Of a DNA stretch of 64,000 nt, positions 61,322 through 64,000 are shown one piece after another (position 1 is the first letter of the stretch; each line of letters starts with the position of its first letter). Source of the stretch: Casp-actino8 sp965659595 (GTDB taxonomy: Bacteria; Actinomycetota; Acidimicrobiia; Acidimicrobiales; Ilumatobacteraceae); contig CBFHWN010000002.1 of NCBI GenBank assembly GCA_965659595.1, forward strand, positions 18,754 through 82,753, in the 5' to 3' direction. The notes below the pieces were generated by a model. That model saw nothing but the letters and a program-made list of their open reading frames with translations, was not told where the DNA came from and searched no databases. The translations under genes were made by a program, and so were the position numbers.

Positions 61322-61792
61322 TCACGGGAGCTCGACGCTGACGACGACCACCGACAGTTCGTGCCCATTCGGCGTCGTATAACTACACGTCTCGTTCACG
61401 GCCTTGCCGGTGATCGCCTTGCCGAGAGCCGACTCGGGTGTCATGGTGGCGGCTCCTTCGTACTGCTCTTCGTGCGATCCGAAGTAGTAGGTCTCGGGCT
61501 CGTCGCCGTCGATCGAGAGGGTCACGAGCTTTCCCGGACCGGCAACGTCGCCGTCGTCGGCTTCGACGATCTCGAAGTTCTCGAGAATCGACTCGAGGTG
61601 GCGGATACGGCCTTCCATGTGACCTTGCTCGTCCTTGGCGGCGTGGTAGTCGCCGTTCTCGGAGAGATCACCGAGTTCGCGAGCCCGTTCGATCTTCTCG
61701 GCGACTTCGATCCGACCACGTGTGGTGAGATCAGCATGTTCGGCCTGAAGCCGCTCGAGTGCCGTACGTGTGAGGTGGTGGACCTTGGCCAT
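61322..61792 (-). CDS. greA: transcription elongation factor GreA
   Basis: Rescues backtracked RNA polymerase by stimulating transcript cleavage. The 156-residue protein has the N-terminal coiled coil with the acidic tip GDLSENGDYHAAKDEQ, GRIRHLESIL, and a C-terminal FKBP-like domain (ESALGKAITGKAVNE). TACCCT (61800-61805) ends 7 nt before the ATG. It is divergent from leuB across 84 bp and leads a same-strand series of hydrolase, UbiB-like and FKBP genes. Confidence 0.95.
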   Translation of the reverse strand: MAKVHHLTRTALERLQAEHADLTTRGRIEVAEKIERARELGDLSENGDYHAAKDEQGHMEGRIRHLESILENFEIVEADDGDVAGPGKLVTLSIDGDEPETYYFGSHEEQYEGAATMTPESALGKAITGKAVNETCSYTTPNGHELSVVVVSVELP

Positions 61793-61876
61793 ATCGAACA
61801 GGGTAACGGTGGTTTCGTAGGCCCGAGATGGCGGAACCCGACGAATGTCATGGGCTTCGCCCTACGCTGGGGAGCC

Positions 61877-62887
61877 GTGAAACGCCAAGACGTAAGGACT
61901 CACAAGATCGCCGTGATCGGTGGCGACGGCATCGGACCCGAGGTGACGGCAGTTGCTCTCGACGTGGTGCGCGCCGCCGGAGTCGACGTGGCGACCACTG
62001 ACTACGACCTCGGAGGAGCGCGCTACCTGCGCGACGGTGAGATCCTCTCCGACGAGACGTTGAACGGACTGCGCGCCTTCGATGCCATCCTTCTCGGTGC
62101 CGTCGGAACACCCGACGTGCCCCCGGGCGTGATCGAGCGTGGCCTGCTGTTGAAGATGCGCTTCGAACTCGATCTCTACGTGAACCAGCGTCCGTTCGTC
62201 GGAACGGCACCAGGTCATACCGCAACGCACGATTTCGTCGTGATCCGTGAGAACACCGAAGGTCCATACGTGGGTGAAGGTGGGGTTCTGCGTCGCGGTA
62301 CGGCGCACGAAGTGGCCACTCAGGGAAGTGTCAACACTCGTATGGGTGTCGAACGCTGCATCCGCTACGCGTTCGAACTGGCATCCACTCGTGAACGCAA
62401 GCACGTCACCCTCGTGCACAAGACCAACGTGCTCACGTTCGCCGGCAATCTCTGGGAACGGACGTTCAACGAGGTGGCCGCCGAATACCCGAACGTCGGA
62501 ACGGCGTACAACCATGTCGATGCCGCCTGCATCTACTTCGTGCAGGATCCGCATCGTTACGACGTGATCGTCACCGACAACTTGTTCGGCGACATCCTGA
62601 CCGACCTCGGAGGAGCGGTGTCGGGTGGAATCGGGCTGGCATCGTCGGCCAATCTCAATCCGGCCCGAACGGGTCCGAGCATGTTCGAACCCGTGCATGG
62701 TTCGGCACCCGACATCGTCGGGACCGGTCAGGCCAACCCCACGGCGGCCATCCTTTCGGCGGCACTGATGCTCGATTTTCTCGGTGAGTCGTCGGCTGCC
62801 GAACGAATTCGGTCCGCTTGCGCCGAACCGGTGTCGGGTTCCACGACCGAGATCGGTCGCGCCATCGCGGCCCGTATCTCGGCCTGA
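61877..62887 (+). CDS. leuB: 3-isopropylmalate dehydrogenase
   Basis: Third leucine step: NAD-dependent oxidative decarboxylation of 3-isopropylmalate. The 336-residue length is the short actinobacterial type. Motifs: IAVIGGDGIGPEVTAVAL, FDAILLGAVGTPDVPPGVIERGLLL (parts GAVGTP), FVVIRENTEGPYVGEGG, NHVDAACIYFVQDP, VTDNLFGDILTDLGG, and EPVHGSAPDIVGTGQANP. The GTG at 61877 follows GGGGA and TACGCT (61863-61868, 8 nt away). It is followed by ilvE. Confidence 0.95.
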   Translation: MKRQDVRTHKIAVIGGDGIGPEVTAVALDVVRAAGVDVATTDYDLGGARYLRDGEILSDETLNGLRAFDAILLGAVGTPDVPPGVIERGLLLKMRFELDLYVNQRPFVGTAPGHTATHDFVVIRENTEGPYVGEGGVLRRGTAHEVATQGSVNTRMGVERCIRYAFELASTRERKHVTLVHKTNVLTFAGNLWERTFNEVAAEYPNVGTAYNHVDAACIYFVQDPHRYDVIVTDNLFGDILTDLGGAVSGGIGLASSANLNPARTGPSMFEPVHGSAPDIVGTGQANPTAAILSAALMLDFLGESSAAERIRSACAEPVSGSTTEIGRAIAARISA

Positions 62888-62905
62888 CCGCGAAGTCCGT
62901 TCAAC

Positions 62906-62911
62906 TAATCT
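62906..62911 (+). promoter_or_regulatory. possible -10 (TAATCT) for ilvE
   Basis: TAATCT lies 30 nt before the ilvE ATG, in the 54-bp leuB-ilvE gap. Together with CGGAGA just before the ATG it fits a short leadered transcript. Tentative. Confidence 0.35.
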
Positions 62912-62941
62912 CGCCTTCACGCCCGCGAAACGGAGACCAAG

Positions 62942-63862
62942 ATGCCCACGCTGATCCCGACACCGAAGATCTGGATGAACGGTGAACTCGTCGATTGGGA
63001 CAAGGCACAGGTTCACGTGCTTACCCACACCCTTCATTACGGAACCGGAGTTTTCGAGGGAATCCGCGCCTACGAGACCGACCAGGGTCCGGCCATCTTC
63101 CGACTCACCGAACACATCGAGCGTCTTTTCCGCAGCGCGCACATCCTCGGTATGAAGATTCCGTACACGGTCGACGAGATCATCCAGGCCACCAAGGACA
63201 CGGTCGCGTCCACCGGACTGGCATCGTGTTACGTGCGACCGCTCGCCTACTTCGGATACGGCGAAATGGGCCTCAACACGTTGCCGTGCAAGGTTGACGT
63301 CGCCATTGCGTGTTGGCCGTGGGGTGCTTACCTCGGTGACGACGCCCTCACCAAAGGTGTGCGCATGAAGATCTCGTCGTGGACTCGTCACGACCACAAC
63401 ACCATGCCACCGGCCGCCAAGACCGTTGGCAATTACGTGAACTCGTCTCTCGCCAAGGTCGAGGCTCTCAACGCCGGATATGACGAAGCGATCATGCTTG
63501 CGCCCAACGGACTCGTGGCCGAGTGCACCGGAGAGAACATCTTCTGCAGTCGTAACGGGGTCGTGCTCACACCACCCTTGTCGGCCGGCGCGTTGGAAGG
63601 CATCACCCAGAACACCGTCATGACACTGGCCGCCGATCTCGGTATCGACATGCGCGTCGACAACATTGCTCGCAGCGATCTGTACATCGCCGACGAACTC
63701 TTCGTGTGTGGAACGGCTGCCGAAGTGAGTGCCGTACGTTCGGTGGACGATCGAGACATTCCGTGTCCTGGTCCGGTCACCGCTCAGATCGGTCAGCTCT
63801 ACGGACGGGTGGTGCGCGGCGAGGAAGCCAAGTACCGCTCCTGGTGCGAACTCGCCGAGTGA
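62942..63862 (+). CDS. ilvE: branched-chain amino-acid aminotransferase
   Basis: Last step of leucine, isoleucine and valine synthesis. The 306-residue fold-type IV PLP enzyme has KIWMNGELVDWDKAQVHVL, HYGTGVFEGIRAY, YVRPLAYFGYGEMGL, the PLP lysine in PPAAKTVGNYVNS (K160), and EAIMLAPNGLVAECTGENIF. It follows leuB on the same strand, extending the branched-chain theme. A CGGAGA ribosome-binding site precedes the ATG. Its end lies 4 bp from the convergent ureohydrolase gene. Confidence 0.95.
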   Translation: MPTLIPTPKIWMNGELVDWDKAQVHVLTHTLHYGTGVFEGIRAYETDQGPAIFRLTEHIERLFRSAHILGMKIPYTVDEIIQATKDTVASTGLASCYVRPLAYFGYGEMGLNTLPCKVDVAIACWPWGAYLGDDALTKGVRMKISSWTRHDHNTMPPAAKTVGNYVNSSLAKVEALNAGYDEAIMLAPNGLVAECTGENIFCSRNGVVLTPPLSAGALEGITQNTVMTLAADLGIDMRVDNIARSDLYIADELFVCGTAAEVSAVRSVDDRDIPCPGPVTAQIGQLYGRVVRGEEAKYRSWCELAE

Positions 63863-63866
63863 GCGG

Positions 63867-64000
63867 CTACGACCGAAGATCGCGGCGGCGGGCGGCGAGG
63901 CCGGCCAGACACTCGAACGCAAGGCGATGCGCCACATTGACGGTGAGTTCACTCACGTCGTAGGCCGGAGCGACCTCCACCACGTCGACGCCCACCACCG
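63867..64000 (-). CDS. 3' end of a ureohydrolase (agmatinase/arginase family) gene, cut by the window edge
   Basis: On the minus strand an open frame enters from the window end and stops with TAG at 63869-63867. The 43 visible residues include VVGVDVVEVAPAYD and then LTVNVAHRLAFECLAGL, the C-terminal pattern of agmatinase-like ureohydrolases (G-x-D-VVEV-P-YD followed by a helix). Gene start and metal-binding motifs lie outside the window, so the exact activity is open. It is convergent with ilvE. Confidence 0.75.
   Translation of the reverse strand, partial: VVGVDVVEVAPAYDVSELTVNVAHRLAFECLAGLAARRRDLRS

Noticed and set aside
61862..63952. 696-codon open frame on the minus strand opposite leuB and ilvE
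   Set aside because: The plus strand carries two full-length enzymes with all motifs; the antisense translation is His/Arg/Asp-rich low complexity typical of high-GC shadow frames.

Overview
The window is 64 kb of high-GC bacterial chromosome, gene-dense and almost entirely housekeeping. Gene order from rplM-rpsI-glmM-glmS through acpS, nnr, alr, tsaE-tsaB-rimI-tsaD to groES-groEL is the conserved actinobacterial order known from mycobacteria. The later blocks iscS-mnmA-(MetE-like)-ligA, serA, and leuC/leuD with a divergent IclR regulator are also actinobacterial synteny blocks. With the compact layout and the SDR/SCP2/acyl-CoA genes, I infer a free-living actinomycete of class Acidimicrobiia (Ilumatobacter-like). 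That placement is inference and was not checked by search.

Layout. 0.1-2.3 kb: ribosomal proteins L13 and S9, then GlmM. 2.4-5.8 kb: an oversized (1126 aa) GlmS-like protein. 5.8-8.7 kb: holo-ACP synthase, NAD(P)HX repair enzyme, alanine racemase. 9.6-14.1 kb: t6A tRNA-modification cluster with RimI, a dihydrouridine synthase and Maf. 14.1-16.3 kb: groESL under two CIRCE operators, closed by a strong terminator. 16.3-21.8 kb: class II FBPase, an S9 peptidase, two uncharacterised small proteins, an MFS protein. 21.8-25.3 kb: MurA, an NfuA-like protein, MeaB, an enoyl-CoA hydratase. 25.3-30.3 kb: a GT4 glycosyltransferase, AzlCD amino-acid exporter, Dps, an SRPBCC protein, GalT, a methyltransferase. 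30.4-36.7 kb: cysteine desulfurase, MnmA, a membrane protein, a MetE-like protein, LigA. 36.7-44.1 kb: a PASTA-domain (pseudo)kinase, an SDR, a DHA2 transporter, an SCP2 protein, an NSAR/OSBS-type enolase with a GNAT partner. 44.2-49.6 kb: SerA, PyrF, ferredoxin, LeuA with an attenuator-type leader, a 59-aa orphan gene flanked by two 60-bp palindromic repeats, thioredoxin. 49.6-64 kb: serine hydrolase, GDP-fucose synthase, acyl-CoA ligase, DEAD-box helicase, LeuCD with regulator, a tandem-FKBP lipoprotein, a UbiB-like kinase, a hydrolase, GreA, LeuB, IlvE, and the tail of a ureohydrolase gene cut by the window edge.

Themes. Branched-chain amino-acid metabolism recurs: leuA with a Leu-rich leader peptide and terminator, leuCD with a palindrome before a divergent IclR gene, leuB-ilvE, and azlCD. 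Cell-wall precursor supply is grouped in glmM, the glmS-like gene, alr and murA.

Two genome-style features stand out. About twenty genes have a TAnnnT hexamer ending 6-9 nt before the start codon, which predicts widespread leaderless transcription; I used it to choose several starts. Convergent neighbours often overlap at their 3' ends, with almost no visible terminators. I saw no mobile element, CRISPR array, rRNA or tRNA gene. I do not see a wholly new multi-gene system. The best candidates for new biology are the leuA leader with the nearby repeat/orphan gene, the enlarged GlmS-like protein, and the PASTA pseudokinase.
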